IMG/VR virus record: IMGVR_UViG_3300027844_002060
Span: 1 to 32,951 of that record
Source of the DNA: a virus
DNA: 32,951 nt
Direction: 5' to 3' (one strand)
The translations under genes and the position numbers were made by a program. Below are positions 22,861 to 31,172 of this stretch, one piece after another (position 1 is the first letter of the stretch; every line of letters begins with the position of its first letter). The notes under the pieces are model-generated. The model was given only the letters and a program-made list of their open reading frames with translations. It had not been told where the DNA came from and searched no databases.

Positions 22861-24164
22861 GTGTGAACCAGCGTGCTGAACCTCGAGTAGCTGTTGGCCT
22901 CCATGTTCGACAGCCAGTTGCCCTTCACGATCCGACGGGAGGGCGTGATGAGATAGCGCCGCTCGAGCTTGAGAAGCATCGCGTCGTACCGCCTGCGGTA
23001 GAGCTCGGACTGAACCGGGTTGTCGTGCTTGATGAGAACGTCGGACAGCGCCTTATAAGCGATAATCATCCGCTGGTCGGGAGGGATAGCCGATACGTCG
23101 CTGTTCTCCCGCATCGGCTTGTGCGCCTGCATGTAGCGGATGGTGAAGACGTAGTCCTTGTCCTGGCGCGGATACAAACGTATACGCTGGATAAACCCGT
23201 CGGGGCTCACCAGGCGGGCATCCTTCCACAAGGTCTCGGTTGTCGTGAGCGTCGACTCATACAACCCAAATGTCCGCGCTAATACGTCTGTAGGGCCAAC
23301 CTCAAATGGAGTCCCTGCGGCTGCGGTGGGGTCGTCAAGCAACCGCCAGGCGTTGTAGCCGTGCCCCGCACACCGGAAGTAATACCGCTTGTAAAGCCCG
23401 GTGAGTACGTTTGACGCTATCGGAGTTAAAACAAACTCGTTGGTATCTACCGCCGCCAAACTCACGGTTTGACCGTGGGGACTCTCGCGTCCGCCCCGAA
23501 TAAAGGTGGAGGTGAACTCCACTGTTCGCGTGCCCCCCCCGCCACCGCCTGGTGTTGAGAGCGTAGCGGTGAAGTTGACGCGGGGAGATTCAAGGTACGC
23601 CGGGTCGGCAAAGACCCAGAACGTAGGGAGGTTGATCTCCCCGAGCGGCAGGTTGTTCCACTCGTCTTCGTACCGAGTGAGCGGAGTAAGCATCCCCGGG
23701 CTGTTGGGGGTCCGCGTGTTTGTCCTACGTGCAACGCCGAGTATCGTCGTGCAGTCTGCAGGAATGTCGAGGTACCGGTTGATGACCGTTGCAGTAAGAG
23801 CCCCCCCGGTGGTGGGTTTCCGGTCGATGTGCGCCGTCTGCCCCGTGGCTGCATCCACGCCCAGGATGGTGTAGGTGTCGTCGCCTACCTCTAGTTCCTG
23901 GTTCACCATCCACAGCTCGAAGAACGCTGCGGCTGTGGTGATGGTGCGAGTCAACACGCTGAACGTGACCGTGTCCGACTGGTCCTTGTACGCCGTTACG
24001 TCCGTCGCCTTGTTGATAAAGGTGAACGGCTTCGACGAACAGATCTCCCTGTCCGCCTCGTTGAGGAGGTCGTCGACCTGGCGAGAATACGTCGTGTTCG
24101 ACGGGTCGTAGTCGAGCACATTCGCGACGTACTCTCGCAGCGATTTAAGGTCGGTCGCAGGCAA
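22857..24164 (-). CDS. Tail adaptor (head-to-tail connector; T7 gp11-like)
   Basis: A 435-residue protein. The N-terminal LREYVANVLDYDPSN followed by VDDLLNEADREICS is typical of podovirus adaptor proteins that sit under the portal. A Gly-rich hexaglycine loop (STPGGGGGGTRT) is inserted mid-protein, and the C-terminus is helical with RRRYDAMLLKLERRY. The start is TTG at 24164, supported by a perfect AGGAG site (24171-24175) 6 bases upstream. The stop overlaps the nozzle start as ATGA. A stable hairpin precedes it (24183-24206), which may lower its expression relative to the capsid genes. Confidence 0.7.
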   Translation of the reverse strand: MPATDLKSLREYVANVLDYDPSNTTYSRQVDDLLNEADREICSSKPFTFINKATDVTAYKDQSDTVTFSVLTRTITTAAAFFELWMVNQELEVGDDTYTILGVDAATGQTAHIDRKPTTGGALTATVINRYLDIPADCTTILGVARRTNTRTPNSPGMLTPLTRYEDEWNNLPLGEINLPTFWVFADPAYLESPRVNFTATLSTPGGGGGGTRTVEFTSTFIRGGRESPHGQTVSLAAVDTNEFVLTPIASNVLTGLYKRYYFRCAGHGYNAWRLLDDPTAAAGTPFEVGPTDVLARTFGLYESTLTTTETLWKDARLVSPDGFIQRIRLYPRQDKDYVFTIRYMQAHKPMRENSDVSAIPPDQRMIIAYKALSDVLIKHDNPVQSELYRRRYDAMLLKLERRYLITPSRRIVKGNWLSNMEANSYSRFSTLVHT

Positions 24165-24170
24165 TAGACA

Positions 24171-24175
24171 CTCCT
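24171..24175 (-). promoter_or_regulatory. Shine-Dalgarno site for a TTG start
   Basis: AGGAG on the minus strand, 6 bases before TTG 24164. It decides that the rare TTG is the start of the adaptor gene. Confidence 0.65.
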
Positions 24176-24206
24176 ATACAAGCCCCGCCCCGAAGCCGAG
24201 GCAGGG
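24176..24206 (-). terminator. Hairpin between capsid and tail genes (attenuator candidate)
   Basis: On the minus strand CCCTGCCTCG pairs with CGGGGCGGGG across a 4-base loop: ten consecutive pairs including two G-U. The downstream tail is CTTGTAT, a weak T-run. It lies between the decoration gene stop (24227) and the adaptor ribosome-binding site, so it could reduce transcription or stabilise the capsid messages. Confidence 0.5.
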
Positions 24207-24226
24207 TGTGCTCGAGAGCCTGTTGC

Positions 24227-24718
24227 TCAGAACTTCTTGAAGACCATGACTTCGGCAGTGTTGGCTGCCGCAAGCGTCAAACAGACACCGAAAGTAGCCC
24301 GAACCGAGTAGGCAACAGCCCCGCTTCCATCTGCGATGTACTCTGCGGGACCAAGCCGACCGGCCGTAGTGGTTGGGGTGAGTTCCATCCCCACACCCGT
24401 TCCGGTCACGACGTTGGCCGAAGCGACGTACCCCGCAATACAGACGCGCACGCTCGCAGGAGACACCGCCGTACCGGTTGCCGTCTCGAGAGCGACACCG
24501 ACGACTCGGCCATCGGAATCTGTCGCAAGGGCTTCCGCAGGAGTCTGCACAATGTACAACGCCTTATCGGCCCCGGTCTGGGACACGTCCCAAGAGACCC
24601 AGTCGCCAGACGTGATTACGCCCTCCGCCAGGAAGATTTCGACTTGCCGACGATTCGAGGTCGAGGCCCCGAAGTCAGAGCCCCCGTCGAGCTTCTGAAG
24701 TAGTGTAGAACCAGCCAT
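24227..24718 (-). CDS. Capsid decoration / cement protein candidate
   Basis: A 163-residue, Ala/Thr/Val-rich protein encoded immediately after the major capsid gene (one-base gap; GGAG site 7 bases upstream). Beta-rich throughout, with RVVGVALETATG and VRVCIAGYVASANV strands resembling the DUF2190/cement type. Such proteins bind the outside of the capsid and stabilise it. It shares the GAVAYSV segment and a 21-bp identical DNA stretch with the small virion protein at 8974-9414. Assignment comes from position, size and composition. Confidence 0.6.
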   Translation of the reverse strand: MAGSTLLQKLDGGSDFGASTSNRRQVEIFLAEGVITSGDWVSWDVSQTGADKALYIVQTPAEALATDSDGRVVGVALETATGTAVSPASVRVCIAGYVASANVVTGTGVGMELTPTTTAGRLGPAEYIADGSGAVAYSVRATFGVCLTLAAANTAEVMVFKKF

Positions 24719-24719
24719 C

Positions 24720-25760
24720 TCAGGTCTCCGCGTTTACGAGGCAGCCGTGACCGCTGAGATTCGAGCTGCAAATCTGCATCCGAACAGCAATCTGGGAGGA
24801 TCGGGCAGCGTAGCCGCTGATGCTCTCCATATCGCCGAGCTCGAACTTTGCATCCCGATCAAAGTAGATCTGGAACAGTCGACTGTTTAGGAAGTACATG
24901 GACATCTGGTTCGCGACCCCGCTGCCCCCATTGAACCCGAGGTTGGGCTCGATGAACATAGACGCACCGTTGTACTCGAGAGCCAGGCGACCCGCCATGT
25001 TGCGAACCTCGGTCATCGAGACGTACCGCTCCTGGTTTTGGAGCTGGTCTTTGAACAGACCGTAGCTGATCGGGCTCGCAAGAATCAGGTCGACATCACC
25101 CTCGGGGGCATACATCTGACAGTCGATGAGCAACTGCTGCATCGTATTCAGCCCGGTGAGCGCGAAGGTGCCCGCTCGGGTCTGGTTCTGCCAGCTCGTG
25201 GGGAAGGCTGCCTTGGCAATCCCGCCGACGGTGTTGGTCTGGCTACCGAAGGGGAGCAGAGCTCCACCCTCGAACCAACCGGTATCCCCACCGGCTACTC
25301 CGTCGAGACCGTTGAGAGTCTGAAGGTCGGTGAGAATCGTAGAGTTGCCCCGGATGAGCTGCTTCTCGATCTCCCGCTTGAACATCCCCATGGTCTGCTT
25401 GAGCCGAGCTTCCGCGATGCGGATGATGGCTCGCTCACCCTTGTTGGAAAGTTCTTCTTTCCGGGTGATGACGACAGGAGCCGTGGCATCGCACCAGCTA
25501 TAGCTGGCTGTCCGCATCGGATCTTTTACGGCTAGCGATACGGATTCGTAGCCTGTCGTCAGTTGAGTGATCGAAGAGTGATCAGTTAATATGACCGGAG
25601 AATCTATGTACGACCCGCCGTCTACTACTTCGACATTCCCGAGCGTGTTAACAGCGTCGACCAACGGGATGATTCGGAAGGTATTGTCAACCTCCTTGTC
25701 CCGAAGAATACGCAGTGTAGACGCAAGAATGTCATGCTGTACACCAGTTGTGGTGGGCAT
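24720..25760 (-). CDS. Major capsid protein (HK97-fold type)
   Basis: A 346-residue protein placed after the scaffold candidate and before a decoration candidate, the canonical position. Features fitting an HK97-type shell protein: an N-terminal helical arm, an extended loop-like stretch with Asp/Thr/Ser, a long helix (SNKGERAIIRIAEARLKQTMGM), LILASPISYGLFKDQL and a C-terminal beta segment (SRLFQIYFDRDAKFELGDM). There is no visible prohead protease domain in it or nearby. A 107-base gap precedes its ATG, unusually long for this operon. Confidence 0.8.
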   Translation of the reverse strand: MPTTTGVQHDILASTLRILRDKEVDNTFRIIPLVDAVNTLGNVEVVDGGSYIDSPVILTDHSSITQLTTGYESVSLAVKDPMRTASYSWCDATAPVVITRKEELSNKGERAIIRIAEARLKQTMGMFKREIEKQLIRGNSTILTDLQTLNGLDGVAGGDTGWFEGGALLPFGSQTNTVGGIAKAAFPTSWQNQTRAGTFALTGLNTMQQLLIDCQMYAPEGDVDLILASPISYGLFKDQLQNQERYVSMTEVRNMAGRLALEYNGASMFIEPNLGFNGGSGVANQMSMYFLNSRLFQIYFDRDAKFELGDMESISGYAARSSQIAVRMQICSSNLSGHGCLVNAET

Positions 25761-25867
25761 GAATAATCTCGAACTGTGCTGTGGAACGATAGCCTAGGCG
25801 TGTCCGAGACCGGATGCCGACAATCAAGCGTGTCCCGAAGGGTCTTGACAGTCCCCTCGAATATACC
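25761..25867 (-). other. 107-bp gap upstream of the major capsid gene
   Basis: The longest gap within the structural operon. It contains a small CCC-TT-CGGG hairpin and a direct repeat on the plus strand (GCGTGTCC at 25799 and again near 25829). No clear sigma70 promoter was found, although an internal promoter for high capsid expression would be expected here. Confidence 0.4.
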
Positions 25868-26749
25868 TCAACCACCGCCCGCTTTCAAGGCATTGTAGAT
25901 TTCCCACGCGCTTTTCTTCTTGAGCTCGGGATTCACAATCCGCTGACCCGGACGCCTCCCTTGAGACGGAACACCCGCGGCGCGACGGGCCGCTCGAGCA
26001 CGAACCTGCTTGCGCTCGGACGCCTGGCGCTGCTCCTCGGCTGAAAGCCTGCCCTTTACTGCCCAGTAGGCATCGGAGAGCTTGAGGTTGGGGTTTTCCT
26101 GCAGAGCCTTGTACACACCCTGCTTGACGATGGGGTCTTCGGTGAGGTCGGGGTGGTTCTCCTTGAAGTTTGTGTACTTCGCCGCCGCCTCGTGCTGCTG
26201 GTTCTTCTTGTGAAGCGGCTCGAGAACCTGCTGTAGTCGAGCGGCTACTTTTGAATCGATGAGCTGTTGGATGTGGTCGGCGTTGAAGGGGTCGAAGTCT
26301 TTGGGCGCTTTGCCGGCCTGGTCTCGCAGCGAATCCATAAGCCCGCTGTCGGAGAACGCCTTGTTCTGCGCCTCGATCTTCCGCTTCTCCTGCGCCAGTT
26401 CTTGCGTCTTACGGGTGAACGCTTTGCGGAGCTCCGCCATGGCTCGCTGAGCCTCGGGCGGCTGAGCCTTGTAGACACTGTCCCAACTCTCCCCCTCGAG
26501 CAATCCCTCCGGCTCCGGCTCTGGAGTGTTCCGTTCTACCTCGGCCCGTTCCGTGGCAAGACGCGCCTGCTTCTTCTCGTAGGCGACAAGCAGGTTCTCT
26601 ACTTCTTGCTTGTACTTGTTGGGCATCGGGGAACGGTTGCCCGCATTCTCGGGAGTCGCTGCCGCTACCTCGTCGACCGGGGCAGGTGTACTCTCGACTG
26701 GTGCCGTATCCGCTGGTGTCGCCGCGGGTGCGCCTGTCGTTTTTTCCAT
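25868..26749 (-). CDS. Scaffolding protein candidate
   Basis: A 293-residue, highly charged, helical protein. The N-terminal 40 residues are Ala/Pro/Thr-rich and likely disordered; the middle has long Gln/Lys/Glu helices (RKTQELAQEKRKIEAQNKAF, ARLQQVLEPLHKKNQQ), and the C-terminus is strongly basic (RKQVRARAARRAAG), as in scaffolds that bind the capsid protein by a basic tail. Location directly upstream of the major capsid gene is classic. It would shape the procapsid and then leave. Confidence 0.75.
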   Translation of the reverse strand: MEKTTGAPAATPADTAPVESTPAPVDEVAAATPENAGNRSPMPNKYKQEVENLLVAYEKKQARLATERAEVERNTPEPEPEGLLEGESWDSVYKAQPPEAQRAMAELRKAFTRKTQELAQEKRKIEAQNKAFSDSGLMDSLRDQAGKAPKDFDPFNADHIQQLIDSKVAARLQQVLEPLHKKNQQHEAAAKYTNFKENHPDLTEDPIVKQGVYKALQENPNLKLSDAYWAVKGRLSAEEQRQASERKQVRARAARRAAGVPSQGRRPGQRIVNPELKKKSAWEIYNALKAGGG

Positions 26750-26751
26750 GT

Positions 26752-27240
26752 CTACATTCTCTCCATCATGAGGGCTTCTTCATCGATAGCTCCCGAAGCT
26801 GGGCCCATCGTCTCGTCGACCACAACTTCCTCCTCAAGCGGAGCCGTCATCCCCGACGCATAGGCAGGGTCCGACGCAAGCTGCTGGATCGTCGACGCAA
26901 GCAGCGCGACATCCCGGTCGTCCTCGATCCCCGCGAGGGAGATGTCCACTACGGAGCCCGTTTCCACGGCGGCATCCGAAAGCATCGAGAGCAATCGGAC
27001 AAACTCCATCGGGAACTCGGTGATGTCCCCCTCGAACTCGGGGTAATCCCCGTCGAACCCGCCCGCTGTGAGGGCTGTGTTGGTGGCGTCCACCAGAGCG
27101 TTCATCGCAGTCTGGGAAAACATGCCCACAGGCACCTCGAGCATCGTATCGACTTCTGCCTGGATCTCACCGCCGGCTGCTCGGAGATCGACCTCGGCGG
27201 CTGCAAGATCGTCGGTGTTCTCGTACATAGATTTGGGCAT
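26752..27240 (-). CDS. Acidic protein of the head gene cluster, unknown function
   Basis: A 162-residue, strongly acidic protein with stretches such as GGFDGDYPEFEGDITEFP and LEEEVVVDETMG. ATG 27240 is used because it follows the previous stop by one base; the open frame reaches 27312 inside the upstream gene. Found between the zinc-ribbon gene and the scaffold gene, it may assist head assembly or act as a second scaffold component. No family is recognised. Confidence 0.6.
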   Translation of the reverse strand: MPKSMYENTDDLAAAEVDLRAAGGEIQAEVDTMLEVPVGMFSQTAMNALVDATNTALTAGGFDGDYPEFEGDITEFPMEFVRLLSMLSDAAVETGSVVDISLAGIEDDRDVALLASTIQQLASDPAYASGMTAPLEEEVVVDETMGPASGAIDEEALMMERM

Positions 27241-27241
27241 C

Positions 27242-27649
27242 CTACACCTCGTCGGGATTCGGAAAAGTTTCTGCCATAGCAATCGAAGTGTTGCCCGTAT
27301 CCTCGAGCACACTTTGGTAAGTCTTCATGTTCTGCTCGCACCGGTCGTGCTCGGAGGTCACCCGGCTCTGCTCGGCTTCTACTTCGCCGTCTTCGAGAGG
27401 CCGCAGGCCCCGAGACCGCATGACCGCATCTCGGTGGTTGCGATCTCGCAACGTCACCCCCAGACCTCGGTCATGCTTGCCGTCCCACTGCGTATCTCCC
27501 CACCGAAGCGTTGTCTTCGCCATAAGAGAAGGTACGAGTTTGGCTGCCTGGCCGCAGGCAGAACACACCGCAGGGCGCCGGCAAACCTCGTATCTGCGGA
27601 ACTGCTCGGTTGTATGGGAAGACCTGCATACATATTCGTATATCGGCAC
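27242..27649 (-). CDS. FmdB-type zinc-ribbon protein
   Basis: A 135-residue protein starting MPIYEYVC, the signature of the FmdB/putative regulatory zinc ribbon. Metal ligands are likely Cys8 with His12, and Cys29 with Cys32 (CSACG). The rest is charged and helical. Start is GTG, sharing one base with the portal stop (TAGTG). Zinc ribbons of this kind occur in some phage head gene clusters, but their job there is unknown. Confidence 0.7.
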   Translation of the reverse strand: MPIYEYVCRSSHTTEQFRRYEVCRRPAVCSACGQAAKLVPSLMAKTTLRWGDTQWDGKHDRGLGVTLRDRNHRDAVMRSRGLRPLEDGEVEAEQSRVTSEHDRCEQNMKTYQSVLEDTGNTSIAMAETFPNPDEV

Positions 27650-29367
27650 TACACGACCCCACCGGGAGGCAGAATGGCGGAAACTTGGTTCGGGGAGGGA
27701 AGCTTACCCATGCCCATACCCATTCCCGGCAGACCTTGCTCGGGCGGTGCCATCCCCGCTGGGGGAGAACCCGGTGTGGGAGCAGCCGGGCCGGGGGGTG
27801 GTGTCGCCGGAGCCAGAAAGTCCTCCGGTAAGTCGTAGGCGCGCACGATGGACTTGAGGATCGTCTCGGTCGGCACACCCAAAGCCTGGAGGATGGGTAT
27901 GAGCTGGGTAAGCTCTTGCTTCTTAACCGCCTCGGACATCGGAGTACTGCCCGAGTCTTGGGCAAAGAAGGAAAAGTCTCCCGTGAGGTCGTCCGCCTTG
28001 ACGACTCGAGCACGATTGCCCAGGCGAATGAGCTCGTCTTCGTCCCCCATGAGGGTTGCGAGCATCACCACGTAGGTTTGTGCTACCTGGCTGATGGCGG
28101 CATCCCGCTCTCGTGCCATCCGGCCGATCTCGCTGGCGCTATACGCTGCAAGTGCCGTAATCTCCGTCGCCGTGGCCTTCGTCGCCTCCCCTCGCGTGAA
28201 CGGAGCAAGAATCGAACCGCGGCCGAAGTCATCCTCGACCTGCCGCTCGTATACCTCGAGCTCGGGAGGAACCGGCGTATGCGGGACCGGCACAATCGCT
28301 GACCGCAAGTCCTGACCGGGGGACAGCTCGATCTCGATGAACTCCCCGTCCTGGCCCTGCGCAATCTTCGCCATGCTCTCGGGATCGAGAACTCCCGCCT
28401 CGACCATCCACTGTCGAGCGCAACGACGGATGCCGTTCGCCTGGAACGTGCGGATCGTGTTGATCTCCACAACCTGATCGTACACTCGACGAAGCGCGCT
28501 GTACCCGCGCAAAGGATTGTCCGGCTCCCTGCTCATAAACAGAGGAACAATGGGGACTATGGCGCGGTCGCTCGAGGTGCGGAAAGGAATCCCGTCGAAC
28601 TTCTCTACCTCCTCCCCCTCGACCCCCACCGAAAGCTCTACGCCGTCGTACAGGAACTTCTTCCCGTTGAGGTAATCCGGCGACCACACAAACATCTTCT
28701 CCTCTACCAAATCGTAGAACTCCACGAGCAAGACGTAGTCCGCGATCTCCTCATTCACCGGGTCGTCATCCCGACGATACGCCGCTACCTCATGGTCCTC
28801 GGACTGGTAGTCGATGTACCGCATGAAGCTGCGCTTCGCGTACTGCTTGTTGCCGTACTTCGCCTTCGCCTCCGAAAGAGTCACATAGTAGACGTGACCC
28901 ACATACCGCTGAGTAGCCCAGCTCGAAGCTGCATCGTCTACGACCACATCCCACGGACCTACAGGAGTCACTTCCACCCGACGAAGAACGTCCCGAGAAG
29001 CCGTCGCCGACAACTTCATCGCGGCCCAGGGATAGATGAGCGACAGCCGAAGCGTGTCCTCGATCTCCCGACGGCAGTGCAACAGCCAGTTGTTCGCCAT
29101 CTCCTCCGTCAACTCCGGATCTCCCGATCCCCGAAGGTCCGCCCGGACAACCACAGAAGGGTCGCGGATGAACAACGACGCAAGATAGCTCTCGATGAGC
29201 TCATACGCCCTCGAGGTCTCGATCAACAGATTGGCGTCCAACGTCTGGTTCCGCTGCCAGTACCGCATGAGATACGCATTCCGAAGCCGGCGCATACTGG
29301 GCCGACGCTCATCCCAATACTTCTTGTGGTCCGCGTAGAGTTGTTCCGCAATCTTCGGCGTAATCAT
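27649..29367 (-). CDS. Portal protein
   Basis: A 572-residue portal. Typical podovirus portal features are visible: an N-terminal helix with RLRNAYLMRYW, an ELIESYLASLFIRDP segment, a central beta-rich clip/wing region with WDVVVDD and RYVGHVYYVTLSEAK, a helical crown with TALAAYSASEIGRMARERDA, and a Pro/Gly/Met-rich C-terminus (GLPGMGMGMGK). It forms the 12-mer at the capsid vertex through which DNA enters and leaves. Its ATG overlaps the terL stop as ATGA (29364-29367), and its stop touches the zinc-ribbon gene. Confidence 0.85.
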   Translation of the reverse strand: MITPKIAEQLYADHKKYWDERRPSMRRLRNAYLMRYWQRNQTLDANLLIETSRAYELIESYLASLFIRDPSVVVRADLRGSGDPELTEEMANNWLLHCRREIEDTLRLSLIYPWAAMKLSATASRDVLRRVEVTPVGPWDVVVDDAASSWATQRYVGHVYYVTLSEAKAKYGNKQYAKRSFMRYIDYQSEDHEVAAYRRDDDPVNEEIADYVLLVEFYDLVEEKMFVWSPDYLNGKKFLYDGVELSVGVEGEEVEKFDGIPFRTSSDRAIVPIVPLFMSREPDNPLRGYSALRRVYDQVVEINTIRTFQANGIRRCARQWMVEAGVLDPESMAKIAQGQDGEFIEIELSPGQDLRSAIVPVPHTPVPPELEVYERQVEDDFGRGSILAPFTRGEATKATATEITALAAYSASEIGRMARERDAAISQVAQTYVVMLATLMGDEDELIRLGNRARVVKADDLTGDFSFFAQDSGSTPMSEAVKKQELTQLIPILQALGVPTETILKSIVRAYDLPEDFLAPATPPPGPAAPTPGSPPAGMAPPEQGLPGMGMGMGKLPSPNQVSAILPPGGVV

Positions 29368-31172
29368 TCGGCTCGCCTCCAGGGCAACGCCTGCTCTCTA
29401 ATCCGTAGAACCCGTCTCTGACGAATGAAGTCGTCCATGTGGCCCCGGCTGGAATCTCGGCGTTGGCTTCGAGGTGCGCTACGCACACAACGATACGCAA
29501 GCGCGAGCGCCATCGCAAGGTCGTCGTGCAATCCTGCAGGAGCTTCAGGAGTCACTTTCCGAACCTCCAAACCCCGCAACTCCTGAATCGTAGACTGGTC
29601 GAGAGCAAACAGAATCCCCGCGCGGATGTGCTCCCGCAGACATTCATACGCATCGAGCTTGCTCCGAACCGTCGTCACCCAGTGCTTGCCGTTCGGCTTC
29701 CGCCACAACCGGCGATACCGCAAGAGATGCAGCTCACGCAGAACTACATGCCCGTGGTTGTTGCTCTCGCACAGCACAAGCGCATCGTTGTACCGCTGGG
29801 CAACTGTCGCTACTCGAGCAGCCCACTCGTGAGGCGCAAGCTTGTTGCTCCGCTCTATATACGCCGGCTGAAGCGTACCCAAAGCAACCACAACCAGGGC
29901 CGAGTAATCCCGGCCGACACCACCAGAAACATCGACACCCATGACGTAGCCGCGATTCGGTTCCGGCGCAGCAAACTCCCGCTGGGGAGTCTCGAACCAC
30001 ACAACCTCGATGGAATCCAAATCCTCGGCAGAGAAGTAGGTCGACTCTCGAGACAAAAACGCATCGTCCAAACAGCCGGGGTACTCTCGCCGGAAGCTGT
30101 TTAGCCCCAGGGTGGAGACGAGCTTCCGACGCCAGTACAACTGCGCATCGTCCAACCCGTACCTGTCCGCAAGCTCTGCTTCAGACGCCGTCACACAGAA
30201 GTCATCGGGCAGATTCTCGTCCCGGTAGGGGCCGTGCTGCCACCACCAATAGGTGAACACAGACCACCCGTTCTCCGGTGCATTCTCGATGAGCCTGTGG
30301 AACGCATCCCCCGGCACGTTGGCTGTGCTCTCGATGACAAGTGGACCGTCCCCTACTGTGGAGACCGACTGGGCCAACACCTCATCCGGATCGCTATAGA
30401 ATGCGAACTCGGAAAGGTGGGCACCTGTGAACTCGAAAGAACGGGTACCGCCCCTTCCGCCCGTGGTGAACGAGGAGAAGCCTGCAAGGGTGTCGGCGAA
30501 GACTGTCTCCTCGGCGGAGTCCACATCCAGAGTCCGGTGAAGCAGGTCGGGCAGACCCCGAAGCCAGCGACGGTCCATCCGACGTAGGTTCTTGGCCGAG
30601 CGGTCGTGAAAGCTCTGCACCGCGTAGGTCTCGGGATTCTTAGAAGTGTAGGCGCGGTGAAACTGCCAGGCGCGTACCGCGGTGGAGATCCCCACCTGCC
30701 GTGCCTTGATGACAATCACACGGTTGGTGCGGTCCATTAGATCCCACAATCTCTCCTGAGCCTCGTTGGGCTCGAACGGCACAAACCTGTGAAGCTGCTT
30801 GTGCTTGATATTCAACAGCTTGCAGAAGCTCTTGCGGTCGCGAAGCAAACCCTCGACGCCAGCGCGAAGGGACTTGGGCACCAAACCTGGGATTTGGATG
30901 TCACACTTAAATCTGTCTCTATGGATGTTACCCCCCCTCGGCGACTTTGGGGGTACCCCCGGGGGTTCGGGTGGCGAGGGACAGCTTGTTTGAGGTGAGA
31001 CACAAGGCTCACCGAGGTTTAGCTGCTCTTCACGAGCGACAGTGAGTGCCCCACCTTCTAGTAGCGGGGGACCGATTAGCTGCTCTTCGCGAGCGTAGCG
31101 AGCGCTGCTAGGCTCCGGAGCTCTTGACTTGCCAATGGTACCGACGGTCCCGGCCGAGTCACCCGCCGACAA
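29364..31172 (-). CDS. terL: Terminase large subunit
   Basis: The packaging motor: ATPase with Walker A KARQVGIST (156-164), Walker B AHLSEFAFY (251-259, Glu255), coupling motif ESTAN (281-285), and an RNase H-like nuclease with Asp414 (GVDVSGG), Glu469 (CESNNHG) and Asp550/551 (GLHDDLAMA). The start is uncertain. The frame opens at TTG 31172, overlapping the TerS candidate, but this adds a Pro-rich, low-complexity N-terminus of about 90 residues with a duplicated AREEQL, and Walker A then lies unusually far in. A start at TTG 30884 or GTG 30881 would give a normal spacing. The stop overlaps the portal start. Confidence 0.9.
   Translation of the reverse strand: MSAGDSAGTVGTIGKSRAPEPSSARYAREEQLIGPPLLEGGALTVAREEQLNLGEPCVSPQTSCPSPPEPPGVPPKSPRGGNIHRDRFKCDIQIPGLVPKSLRAGVEGLLRDRKSFCKLLNIKHKQLHRFVPFEPNEAQERLWDLMDRTNRVIVIKARQVGISTAVRAWQFHRAYTSKNPETYAVQSFHDRSAKNLRRMDRRWLRGLPDLLHRTLDVDSAEETVFADTLAGFSSFTTGGRGGTRSFEFTGAHLSEFAFYSDPDEVLAQSVSTVGDGPLVIESTANVPGDAFHRLIENAPENGWSVFTYWWWQHGPYRDENLPDDFCVTASEAELADRYGLDDAQLYWRRKLVSTLGLNSFRREYPGCLDDAFLSRESTYFSAEDLDSIEVVWFETPQREFAAPEPNRGYVMGVDVSGGVGRDYSALVVVALGTLQPAYIERSNKLAPHEWAARVATVAQRYNDALVLCESNNHGHVVLRELHLLRYRRLWRKPNGKHWVTTVRSKLDAYECLREHIRAGILFALDQSTIQELRGLEVRKVTPEAPAGLHDDLAMALALAYRCVRSAPRSQRRDSSRGHMDDFIRQRRVLRIREQALPWRRAE
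30949..30960. repeat. 12-bp perfect palindrome with G/C runs
   Basis: GGGGGTACCCCC at 30949-30960, followed directly by GGGGG and preceded by a CCCCCC run at about 30931. It falls inside the doubtful N-terminal part of the terL frame, and may form a stable RNA or DNA structure. Confidence 0.6.
31019..31096. repeat. 20-bp direct repeat near the terL 5' end
   Basis: TTAGCTGCTCTTC(A/G)CGAGCG occurs at 31019-31038 and 31077-31096, one mismatch, 58 bases apart. In the minus frame this gives the duplicated AREEQL. It may be a regulatory repeat rather than coding sequence. Confidence 0.7.
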
